A stretch of 5,646 nucleotides of DNA, taken from an uncultured Ruminococcus sp. GTDB lineage: Bacteria > Bacillota > Clostridia > Lachnospirales > Lachnospiraceae. Location: positions 1 through 5,646 of the forward strand of contig USFD01000138.1 of the NCBI GenBank assembly GCA_900553885.1. The letters run 5' to 3'. The notes beneath the pieces are model-generated. The model did not search any database. It had not been told where the DNA came from and worked only from the letters and a program-made list of their open reading frames with translations. Below, in pieces: positions 1 through 5,603 of the stretch. A program made the position numbers and the translations under genes. Numbering within the stretch: the first letter of the stretch is position 1; every line of letters starts with the position of its first letter.

Positions 1-66
1 CTTGTTTGCTATACACTTTTTTGGCGGTTTACCTCTATTTCTTTGTTTCAAACTTGCCTTCCTCCT
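1..66 (-). other. Downstream edge of rnfA: strong ribosome binding site and possible start of the next gene (rnfB expected)
   Basis: AGGAGG (61-66) overlaps the rnfA stop. Nine bases after it is a TTG (49-51) that opens a frame running off the left edge for 17 codons, beginning M-KQRNRGKPPKKC. This Lys/Arg-rich start is unlike the hydrophobic anchor helix with which RnfB normally begins, so it could be an extended RnfB start, a small separate gene, or an untranslated spacer. No ATG occurs in the 64 bases after rnfA on this strand. RnfB, the ferredoxin-accepting subunit, is expected here from the usual CDGEAB order, but none of its cluster motifs can be seen in the window. Confidence 0.35.
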
Positions 67-655
67 ATATCAAACCTGAGAATCCGAAGAAAGCAATCGC
101 CATCAGACCGGCGGTTACAAGAACAATGGGTGTTCCCTGAAAGGATTCTGTAATATCATTGTGTTCAATTTTTTCCCGTATTCCTGCCATAAGGACAATA
201 GACACAAGAAATCCTACGGCTGTGGCAAAGCCGTTTACCACGCCTTCCAGAAGTCCGTATCCTTCCTGTACATTGGTCAGCGCTACTCCAAGTACTGCAC
301 AGTTGGTAGTAATCAGAGGCAGATAGACACCAAGGGCATTATACAGCGGAGGCATAACTTTCTTTAAAAACATTTCCACGAACTGGACAAGGGCCGCAAT
401 AACAAGAATAAATACAATTGTATTCAGATATTCCAGCTCACCGCCCATAATGTTCGGATTGCCCAGTATATATTTATAGATCAGTCCGGTAACAAAGGAA
501 GAAATCGTAATAACGAACACGACTGCTCCGCCCATACCGGCTGCGGTTTTAACATTCTTGGAAACGCCGAGGAACGGGCAGATTCCAAGGAACTGACTTA
601 ACACAACATTATTTACAAAAGCAGAACCGACTGCGATCAATAATAATTCCTGCAT
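65..655 (-). CDS. rnfA: Rnf complex subunit RnfA, membrane Fe-S subunit
   Basis: This 196-residue integral membrane protein of the NqrE/RnfA family has about six hydrophobic helices and is the partner of RnfE. It starts with the typical MQELLLIAVGSAFVNN. It keeps both cysteines that hold the intramembrane Fe-S cluster, C26 in LGICPFLG and C119 in ITTNCAVLG. The PLITTNCAVLG block mirrors PLIVVNCIILG in RnfE, as expected for paralogues of opposite topology. Length matches the family (about 190-200). The start ATG follows the rnfE stop with no gap, and AGGAGG eight bases upstream is formed by the last rnfE codons, so translation is probably coupled. The stop TAG is itself embedded in another AGGAGG, apparently for the next gene. 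Confidence 0.97.
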   Translation of the reverse strand: MQELLLIAVGSAFVNNVVLSQFLGICPFLGVSKNVKTAAGMGGAVVFVITISSFVTGLIYKYILGNPNIMGGELEYLNTIVFILVIAALVQFVEMFLKKVMPPLYNALGVYLPLITTNCAVLGVALTNVQEGYGLLEGVVNGFATAVGFLVSIVLMAGIREKIEHNDITESFQGTPIVLVTAGLMAIAFFGFSGLI

Positions 656-1369
656 TTATACGTCCTCCTTTTCCGGTGTATCTGACACAAGATGTCCGCC
701 GCAGATTCCACGGCTGGCGCAGGAAGCACATCCTTCTCCGCAGCCTGCTGCAGCCGGAACTTTCTTTCCTTTTCGGGCCAGACTCTTTTTCACCTTGTTC
801 TGGAGTGCTACAAGGCATGCCAGAACAAAGAAAGCGCCCGGCGCCAGGATAAAGATTGTAAGGGGTTCGTATGAATCCGGCATAACCTGAAATCCGAAGA
901 TCTGTCCTGCACCGATCAGTTCCCGGACAATACCGATAGACGTCAGTCCCACCGTAAATCCAAGTCCCATGCCTATACCGTCAAAGATTGAGGGAAGCAC
1001 CGGGTTTTTAGAGGCGTAGCTCTCTGCTCTTCCCAGAATAATACAGTTTACAACAATCAGTGGAATATAAAGTCCCAGAGAAGAATACAGATCCGGGGCA
1101 AATCCTTCCAGAAGGAAGTCCACAATTGTTACAAACGAAGCAACTACAACAATAAATGCCGGCATTCTGACAGAATCCGGTATAATTTTCCGCAGCATGG
1201 AAATAAGCATGTTGGACATAATCAGCACAGCTGTGGTGGAAAGTCCCATTCCGATACCATTTATGGCAGAAGTCGTTACTGCCAGGGTAGGACACATTCC
1301 AAGCATAAGAACAAAAGTCGGATTTTCTTTTACAAGACCGTTATAAATTCGTTCGGTACATTTATTCAT
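656..1369 (-). CDS. rnfE: Rnf complex subunit RnfE, membrane Fe-S subunit with a four-cysteine tail
   Basis: This 237-residue integral membrane protein of the NqrD/RnfE family pairs with RnfA; the two inverted paralogues hold an Fe-S cluster in the middle of the membrane. About six hydrophobic segments fill residues 18-190. The expected cluster cysteines are present: C26 in GMCPTLAV and C109 in VVNCIILGRAE. After the last helix a basic linker (191-204) leads to an added tail with C210-x3-C214-x2-C217-x5-C223, followed by a polar end (TPEKEDV). The spacing of these cysteines suggests metal or Fe-S binding, but that is inference; such a tail is not part of the core family. The start ATG has AGGAGG eight bases upstream and overlaps rnfG by eight bases. 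The stop TAA directly abuts the rnfA ATG. Confidence 0.95.
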   Translation of the reverse strand: MNKCTERIYNGLVKENPTFVLMLGMCPTLAVTTSAINGIGMGLSTTAVLIMSNMLISMLRKIIPDSVRMPAFIVVVASFVTIVDFLLEGFAPDLYSSLGLYIPLIVVNCIILGRAESYASKNPVLPSIFDGIGMGLGFTVGLTSIGIVRELIGAGQIFGFQVMPDSYEPLTIFILAPGAFFVLACLVALQNKVKKSLARKGKKVPAAAGCGEGCASCASRGICGGHLVSDTPEKEDV

Positions 1370-1973
1370 TGCTGCCGCCTCCTAACTCATTGTGGAAATA
1401 TACCAGTGCTGAGTTTACCGCATTGGTAACAGCGCTTGTCGTAATCGTTGCGCCGCTGATTGCATCGATTTCATTGTCTGCAGATGCGCCGCTTTTTGTA
1501 TAAGAGAATTTTTCCACGTTTTTATCTTTGAACTGGTCCTTGAAATCAGGCTCGTCGGCCTTCATTCCAAGTCCGGCCGTTTCGCTGATGGAAAGCATCT
1601 CTACACCGGATATTGTTCCGTCACTCAGGATTCCGACAGAAAGTTGAATATCTCCGCCATATCCGGCGTGGGATGTAACATTCAGCACGTATCCTACGGT
1701 TTCGCCGCTGTCTGATTTTCCCACAGCAACTTCTGTAAGGTCATCGGTATAACCGTTGTCTTTGATAAGCGCCGCTGCCTCTTCCGGATCAAAATCCTTA
1801 TAATCTTCAAAAGAAGCGGCATCCGGCAGAACAGTGCGGTAAGCCGCCTGTTTTGAATTCTCCTGAGCAGCTGCAATTGGTTCCTTCGTAATATCGTATA
1901 CGATTCCGAGCAGAAGTCCTGACACCACAGTAATAACAGTCAGGATCAAAGTGTTTTTTATTATCTTATTCAT
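1362..1973 (-). CDS. rnfG: Rnf complex subunit RnfG, covalent-FMN membrane-anchored protein
   Basis: The product has 203 residues from the ATG at 1973 and carries electrons within the Rnf complex through a covalently bound FMN on the outer face of the membrane. One N-terminal transmembrane helix is seen (about 5-26, IIKNTLILTVITVVSGLLLG). The FMN-binding domain follows, with HAGYGGDIQLSVGI (102-115), SETAGLGMKA (130-139) and the flavinylation motif D170-A-I-S-G-A-T176, where Thr176 should be esterified to FMN by ApbE (not in this window). The start is set by AAAGGAGG eight bases upstream; a TTG seven codons earlier is in frame but precedes that site. The gene overlaps the end of rnfD and the start of rnfE by eight bases each. 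The length is usual for Clostridia. Confidence 0.95.
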   Translation of the reverse strand: MNKIIKNTLILTVITVVSGLLLGIVYDITKEPIAAAQENSKQAAYRTVLPDAASFEDYKDFDPEEAAALIKDNGYTDDLTEVAVGKSDSGETVGYVLNVTSHAGYGGDIQLSVGILSDGTISGVEMLSISETAGLGMKADEPDFKDQFKDKNVEKFSYTKSGASADNEIDAISGATITTSAVTNAVNSALVYFHNELGGGSNE

Positions 1974-2916
1974 GTTTTTCCCCTCCTTTGCCAAATGGTT
2001 TTGGAAGAGTAATCTTTTCGATCAACGGCACAAGAAGATTGCTGATTATGATTGCATATGAAACCCCTTCCGCCGAGCCGCCAAAAATACGGAACAGCCC
2101 GGTGAGCAGCCCCATACAGATGCCGTAAATAATCTTTCCTGTCGATGTTATGGGCGAAGTGACATAGTCTGTAGCCATAAACCATACACCGAGCATCAGG
2201 CCTCCTCCGCACAGATGTGCTGTAATATACTGGGGATCAAAGCCATGTCCTCCGAAAATAACAATAAATGCGACAAAGGAAACGAGATAGGACGCTGGTA
2301 TGTCCAGATCAATTACACCCGTAAGCAGAAGGAACATTGCCCCGATCATGATTGCAATTACAGAAGTCTCTCCTATGGTTCCACGGATATTTCCAATGAG
2401 CATATCCATCGTATTAACGGCCTGACCAGCTTTCAGTTCTGCAAGCGGAGTAGGACCGGTCACACCGTCATATACAAAATATGTCATACGTCCGGCAAAG
2501 CAGATAAGCAGAAAACAACGGGCTGCCAGAGCAGGATTCATAAAGTTCTGTCCCAGTCCGCCGAAAAGCTGTTTTACTACAATAATAGCAAATACAGAAC
2601 CAAGAGCGCCCATCCACAGAGGAAGAGTGGGCGGAAGATTCAGGGCGAGCAGAAGTCCTGTAACTACTGCGCTGAGATCTCCTATAGTAACCGGCTTATG
2701 CATAAGTTTTTCCCATATGTATTCTGATAAAACCGCCGCAGCAACCGTTACAATTACAAGAAGCCACGCGCCCTCTTTCCGGAAATTCCAGATTCCGAAA
2801 AAGGTAGCCGGAAGCAGTGCAATTACTACCATAAGCATAATATTACTGCTGGTAATCCGGTCACGGATATGCGGCGAAGATGATACATTATAATTCTCGT
2901 TCAATTTACCTGACAC
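1966..2916 (-). CDS. rnfD: Rnf complex subunit RnfD, membrane flavoprotein
   Basis: This 316-residue polytopic membrane protein of the NqrB/RnfD family carries a covalently bound FMN and takes part in the ion-translocating electron path. It opens with the family signature SSSPHIRD (12-19) and has roughly nine to ten hydrophobic segments. The flavin-attachment motif reads D150-G-V-T-G-P-T156; ApbE-type transferases attach FMN to the last Thr of D-x-x-(S/T)-G-A-T, so Thr156 is the expected site, but Ala is replaced by Pro. Conserved GQNFMNPALAARCF (122-135) and MATDYVTSPIT follow. The start is uncertain: the GTG at 2916 has only AGGA 13 bases upstream, whereas an in-frame TTG at 2904 (giving MNENYNVSSSPHIRD) has AGAGAGGTG at a better distance. 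The C-terminal codons contain the rnfG ribosome binding site, and the stop overlaps rnfG by eight bases. Confidence 0.95.
   Translation of the reverse strand: MSGKLNENYNVSSSPHIRDRITSSNIMLMVVIALLPATFFGIWNFRKEGAWLLVIVTVAAAVLSEYIWEKLMHKPVTIGDLSAVVTGLLLALNLPPTLPLWMGALGSVFAIIVVKQLFGGLGQNFMNPALAARCFLLICFAGRMTYFVYDGVTGPTPLAELKAGQAVNTMDMLIGNIRGTIGETSVIAIMIGAMFLLLTGVIDLDIPASYLVSFVAFIVIFGGHGFDPQYITAHLCGGGLMLGVWFMATDYVTSPITSTGKIIYGICMGLLTGLFRIFGGSAEGVSYAIIISNLLVPLIEKITLPKPFGKGGEKHE
1982..1989 (-). promoter_or_regulatory. Ribosome binding site that fixes the rnfG start
   Basis: AAAGGAGG lies eight bases before the ATG at 1973 and inside the last codons of rnfD. An in-frame TTG at 1994 is upstream of and adjacent to this site and so is not the likely start. 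Confidence 0.85.
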
Positions 2917-2934
2917 CTCTCTTTACTCATCCTG

Positions 2935-4251
2935 TTATTTCTTTCTGTTCGCCAGTGCAGTTTTCCGCATGGAACCAATTGCCTGTTTCAGCTGACGCTT
3001 CGCCGGACAGACATAACTGCATGAGCCGCATTCTACACATTCCAGTCCGTTCATTGCCACGAAAGAAGCTTCGTCATGACGTTTTGCATAGTCTGCAAGT
3101 CTGGACGGAATGATTCTGCTGGGGCACACCTGCACACAGCGGCCGCAGTTAATACATGCAGATTCCTGAAGACGGGAAACCTGATCCTTCTTAAAGGCAA
3201 GCAGGGAAGACGATGTTTTTGTTACCGGTGCGTCCAGTGTGACCATCGCAAATCCCATCATCGGTCCGCCGGAAATCAGTTTTTCCGGTTCTGTGGAAAA
3301 ACCGCCTGCAGCTTCGGCAAGTTCCCGATGGCTGGTTCCCAGAAGGACTTTAAAATTACCCGGACTGTTTACAGCGTCACCGCTTACTGTGACAACCCTT
3401 TCTGTAAGAGGCCTTCCTTCAATTACTGCCCGATGAATGCTGATGAGCGTCTCCACATTGTCAACGATACAACCGGCATCTGCCGGCAGCATGGCTGAGT
3501 GGATGGCCCTTTTTGTTACAGTGTAAATCAGCTGACGTTCCGCGCCCTGGGGATATTTGGTCATCATTGCTTTCACGTCCATGCGTTCTTCTGTCTGAAT
3601 GGCCTCCTCCAGTTTTTCAATGCAATCCCTTTTATTGTCTTCCACGGCAAAGATTCCCTTTGCATTCGGGAAAATTGTAAGGAGAACTTTCATTCCGCTT
3701 ACCAGCTCCTGAGTGTTCTCCAGCATTCTGCGGTAATCTGCCGTAATATAAGGCTCACACTCTGCGCAGTTTGCAATTACGTATTCGATTTTATCCGGTT
3801 CTTTTGGGGAGAGTTTTACTCTTGTAGGAAAACCTGCGCCGCCCATGCCGACGATTCCGGCATTTCCGATTTTTTCGAGAATCTCTTCCCGGCTCATTTC
3901 ATTAAGCGGTTTTACAGGCTCATACTCTATTTCCGTATACTGTCCGTCGTTTTCAATTATAATGCAGTCTGTTTTTGTTCCTGCAGGATTAAAGCGCTGC
4001 TCTATTCCTTTAACCGTGCCGGACACGGAAGCGTGGACCGGTGCTGATACAAAACCGCCGGCTTCAGCTATCATCTGGCCTTTTAAGACGGAATCGCCTT
4101 TCTTAACTACTGGTTTTGCCGGTGCACCAATGTGCTGGGAAAGCGGATAGACCATTTCCCCATGAGGTATGACGGGTTTTACTTCACAGTCTTTTGAAAA
4201 GCGCTTTCCGTCATCCGGATGAATTCCGCCTGAAAATGTCAAAAGTCGCAT
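2935..4251 (-). CDS. rnfC: Rnf complex subunit RnfC, NADH/FMN-binding iron-sulfur protein
   Basis: This 438-residue protein is the peripheral NAD(H)-side subunit of the Rnf ferredoxin:NAD+ oxidoreductase, held on the cytoplasmic face of the membrane. Order of features: an N-terminal RnfC domain beginning RLLTFSGGIHP; a biotinyl-lipoyl-like barrel around 40-85; a Nuo51/NqrF-like FMN and NADH fold with the glycine loop GMGGAGFPT (135-143) and NCAECEP (161-167); and YPQGAERQLIY (233-243). A SLBB-type region follows. Two ferredoxin motifs sit near the C-terminus, C366-x2-C369-x2-C372-x3-C376-P and C405-x2-C408-x2-C411-x3-C415-P, each able to hold a [4Fe-4S] cluster. Length is normal for clostridial RnfC; the long repeat-rich C-terminal extension of proteobacterial RnfC is absent. 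It is the first gene of the operon, 18 bases before rnfD. Start ATG has AAAGGA nine bases upstream. Confidence 0.96.
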   Translation of the reverse strand: MRLLTFSGGIHPDDGKRFSKDCEVKPVIPHGEMVYPLSQHIGAPAKPVVKKGDSVLKGQMIAEAGGFVSAPVHASVSGTVKGIEQRFNPAGTKTDCIIIENDGQYTEIEYEPVKPLNEMSREEILEKIGNAGIVGMGGAGFPTRVKLSPKEPDKIEYVIANCAECEPYITADYRRMLENTQELVSGMKVLLTIFPNAKGIFAVEDNKRDCIEKLEEAIQTEERMDVKAMMTKYPQGAERQLIYTVTKRAIHSAMLPADAGCIVDNVETLISIHRAVIEGRPLTERVVTVSGDAVNSPGNFKVLLGTSHRELAEAAGGFSTEPEKLISGGPMMGFAMVTLDAPVTKTSSSLLAFKKDQVSRLQESACINCGRCVQVCPSRIIPSRLADYAKRHDEASFVAMNGLECVECGSCSYVCPAKRQLKQAIGSMRKTALANRKK

Positions 4252-4260
4252 TTTTTCTCA

Positions 4261-4266
4261 TCCTTT
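4261..4266 (-). promoter_or_regulatory. Ribosome binding site of rnfC
   Basis: AAAGGA lies nine bases before the rnfC ATG at 4251. It is weaker than the AGGAGG sites inside the operon. The bases upstream of it (4274-4312) are GC-rich, and short arms (4274-4278 with 4298-4302) could pair near the site. Confidence 0.7.
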
Positions 4267-4319
4267 CTTTTCCGGCAGCCGGGGAATCAGATAATTTCTG
4301 CCCTGCGCCGCCTGTTCTC

Positions 4320-4335
4320 ACAATAAGTCTATTGT
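4320..4335. promoter_or_regulatory. Inverted repeat overlapping the candidate rnf -10, possible operator
   Basis: ACAATA (4320-4325) and TATTGT (4330-4335) are perfect six-base inverted arms separated by four bases. The repeat covers most of the candidate -10 and the predicted start of transcription, a usual place for a repressor. It is not a Rex site: the Rex consensus has TTGT on the left and ACAA on the right, and the arms here have the opposite orientation. The regulator, if any, is unknown. Confidence 0.35.
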
Positions 4336-4359
4336 ACTAAAATGTGCCATTAAAATCCA
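4331..4359 (-). promoter_or_regulatory. Candidate sigma-A type promoter for the rnf operon
   Basis: On the minus strand TACAAT (4331-4336) matches five of six bases of the -10 consensus. A weak -35, TGGATT (4354-4359), lies 17 bases upstream. The start of transcription would be near 4324, giving a leader of about 70 bases before rnfC. This is the best promoter-like pair in the gap after the rpsA terminator. The poor -35 suggests either help from an activator or that the real promoter differs. Confidence 0.45.
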
Positions 4360-4384
4360 GTGATCTTACGACAAAAATTGCATC

Positions 4385-4417
4385 TTTCTGTGAACATTTT
4401 TTGTTTTCTGTCAGAAA
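4385..4417. repeat. Repeated TTTCTGT element with a 13-base dyad upstream of the rnf promoter
   Basis: On the plus strand TTTCTGT occurs at 4385-4391 and again at 4405-4411, exactly 20 bases (about two helical turns) apart. The second copy is half of a perfect dyad, TTTCTG-T-CAGAAA (4405-4417). The first copy continues as TTTCTGTGAACA and lacks the mirror half. The region sits between the rpsA terminator and the candidate rnf -35, where an activator or repressor could bind. No known regulator consensus is matched with confidence, and chance is possible in AT-rich DNA. Confidence 0.35.
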
Positions 4418-4420
4418 CGT

Positions 4421-4453
4421 AAAAAATACCGGGATAAAATCCCGGTATTTTTT
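4421..4453 (-). terminator. Rho-independent terminator after rpsA, probably bidirectional
   Basis: A perfect 14-bp stem (4421-4434 with 4440-4453) encloses a five-base loop. The core is TACCGGGA/TCCCGGTA and each arm ends in six A or T bases. Read on the minus strand it is a GC-rich hairpin followed by a T run, 40 bases after the rpsA stop. Because the A tract mirrors the T tract, it could also stop plus-strand transcription. It separates the ispH-rpsA unit from the rnf operon. Confidence 0.92.
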
Positions 4454-4493
4454 GCAGGCTGTACGCCCGGTTATATATGTTCTGACAAGTATT

Positions 4494-5603
4494 TTACTCT
4501 TCTGTCTGCTCCTCTTCTTCCAGCGGAGCTGCTTCCGGAGCCTCTGTGTGTTCCGGCTCAAGAGCCTTCATACTCAGGCTGATTTTCTTCTCAGCTTCAT
4601 TAAGATCAACAATCTTAGCTGTAATCTCCTGTCCAATGGAAAGGACATCAGACGGTTTATCCACATGAGCTCTGGAGATCTGAGACACATGAAGAAGCGC
4701 ATCTACACCTGGTGCAAGCTCAACAAATGCGCCAAAGTCTGTCATACGTGCAACTTTTCCTGTAATAATGGTGCCTACTGCGAAATCTTCAGCTGCATTT
4801 ACCCACGGATTTGTCTCCGGGAACTTCAGGCTGAGCGCAATCTTTGTATCATGGATATCCTTAACGAGCACTTTCAGAGTGTCGCCTACATGGAACAGTT
4901 TCTTCGGATTATCGACACGTCCCCATGACATTTCAGAAATATGAAGAAGGCCGTCTACACCGCCAAGATCAATAAACGCACCGAAGTCCGTTACATTCTT
5001 GACTGTTCCTTCAACCGTATCCCCTACCTTCAGTTTTGCGAAAAGTTCTTTCTGTTTTTCTGCGCGCTCTGCAACCAGAAGCTGTCTTCTGTCGCCGATC
5101 ACACGATTTCTGCGGGGATTGAATTCACTGATTACGAATTCAATTTCCTTGCCTTCATATTTGCTGAGATCTTTTTCATAAGAATCAGAAACAAGGCTGG
5201 CAGGAATGAATACTCTCACTTCATCTACTGTAGCACAGATACCGCCTCCCAGAATCTGGGTAACGGTTGCCTTTAATACTTCCTTGTTTTCATAAGCTTC
5301 ACGCAGTCTCTCATTTCCTTTTTCAACGGCAAGTCTCTTATATGTAAGAAGAACCTGTCCCTCTCCGTCATTTACTTTCAGCACTTTGACTGTCATAGTA
5401 TCTCCGACAGAAACAACTGTTGTCAGATCAAGAGACTGATCATTGGAGTATTCGTTTTTCGTAATAATACCGTCCGCCTTATATCCGATATTCAGGATAA
5501 TTTCATCGGGTTTGACATCGATTACGGTACCCTCCACTACTTCTCCATTATGGATTGTTTTGAATGACTCGTTTAACATCTGTTCAAAAGATAATTCTGA
5601 CAT
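4494..5603 (-). CDS. rpsA: 30S ribosomal protein S1, four S1 domains
   Basis: The product is a 369-residue RNA-binding protein of the S1 family, which helps 30S subunits hold mRNA and may have other RNA roles in Firmicutes. Four S1 (OB-fold) repeats are visible at about residues 19-90, 107-176, 193-261 and 277-347. Repeats 3 and 4 are the most canonical, each with TDFGAF, a G-V-D-(G/A)-LLH-(I/V)-S block and a closing KI(A/S)LS(L/M)K strand. A Glu-rich tail (about 349-369) follows. E. coli S1 has six repeats; the four-repeat form is usual in Firmicutes. The ATG at 5603 is chosen because it has AGGAGG nine bases upstream; an earlier in-frame TTG at 5621 overlaps that AGGAGG and is unlikely. The first 20 bases overlap the end of ispH, which suggests translational coupling. 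A strong terminator follows the stop. Confidence 0.95.
   Translation of the reverse strand: MSELSFEQMLNESFKTIHNGEVVEGTVIDVKPDEIILNIGYKADGIITKNEYSNDQSLDLTTVVSVGDTMTVKVLKVNDGEGQVLLTYKRLAVEKGNERLREAYENKEVLKATVTQILGGGICATVDEVRVFIPASLVSDSYEKDLSKYEGKEIEFVISEFNPRRNRVIGDRRQLLVAERAEKQKELFAKLKVGDTVEGTVKNVTDFGAFIDLGGVDGLLHISEMSWGRVDNPKKLFHVGDTLKVLVKDIHDTKIALSLKFPETNPWVNAAEDFAVGTIITGKVARMTDFGAFVELAPGVDALLHVSQISRAHVDKPSDVLSIGQEITAKIVDLNEAEKKISLSMKALEPEHTEAPEAAPLEEEEQTEE

Noticed and set aside
2215..2727. Plus-strand open frame of 170 codons inside rnfD
   Set aside because: It lies wholly antisense to a well-conserved gene, has Cys/His/Lys-rich low-complexity composition, and has no ribosome binding site or recognisable domain.
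3499..4047. Plus-strand open frame of 182 codons inside rnfC
   Set aside because: It is antisense to rnfC, rich in Phe and Cys as expected from mirrored codons, with no family resemblance.
4274..4302. Riboswitch or attenuator in the rnfC leader
   Set aside because: Only short alternative stems (GGCAG with CTGCC, CCGG-CTG-CCGG) can be drawn; there is no T run and no known riboswitch core.
4320..4335. Rex (redox repressor) operator before rnfC
   Set aside because: The repeat has ACAATA on the left and TATTGT on the right, the reverse of the TTGT...ACAA arms that Rex needs.
4344..4928. Plus-strand open frame of 194 codons across the terminator and the end of rpsA
   Set aside because: It reads through the hairpin terminator and antisense to rpsA; there is no ribosome binding site and no recognisable motif.
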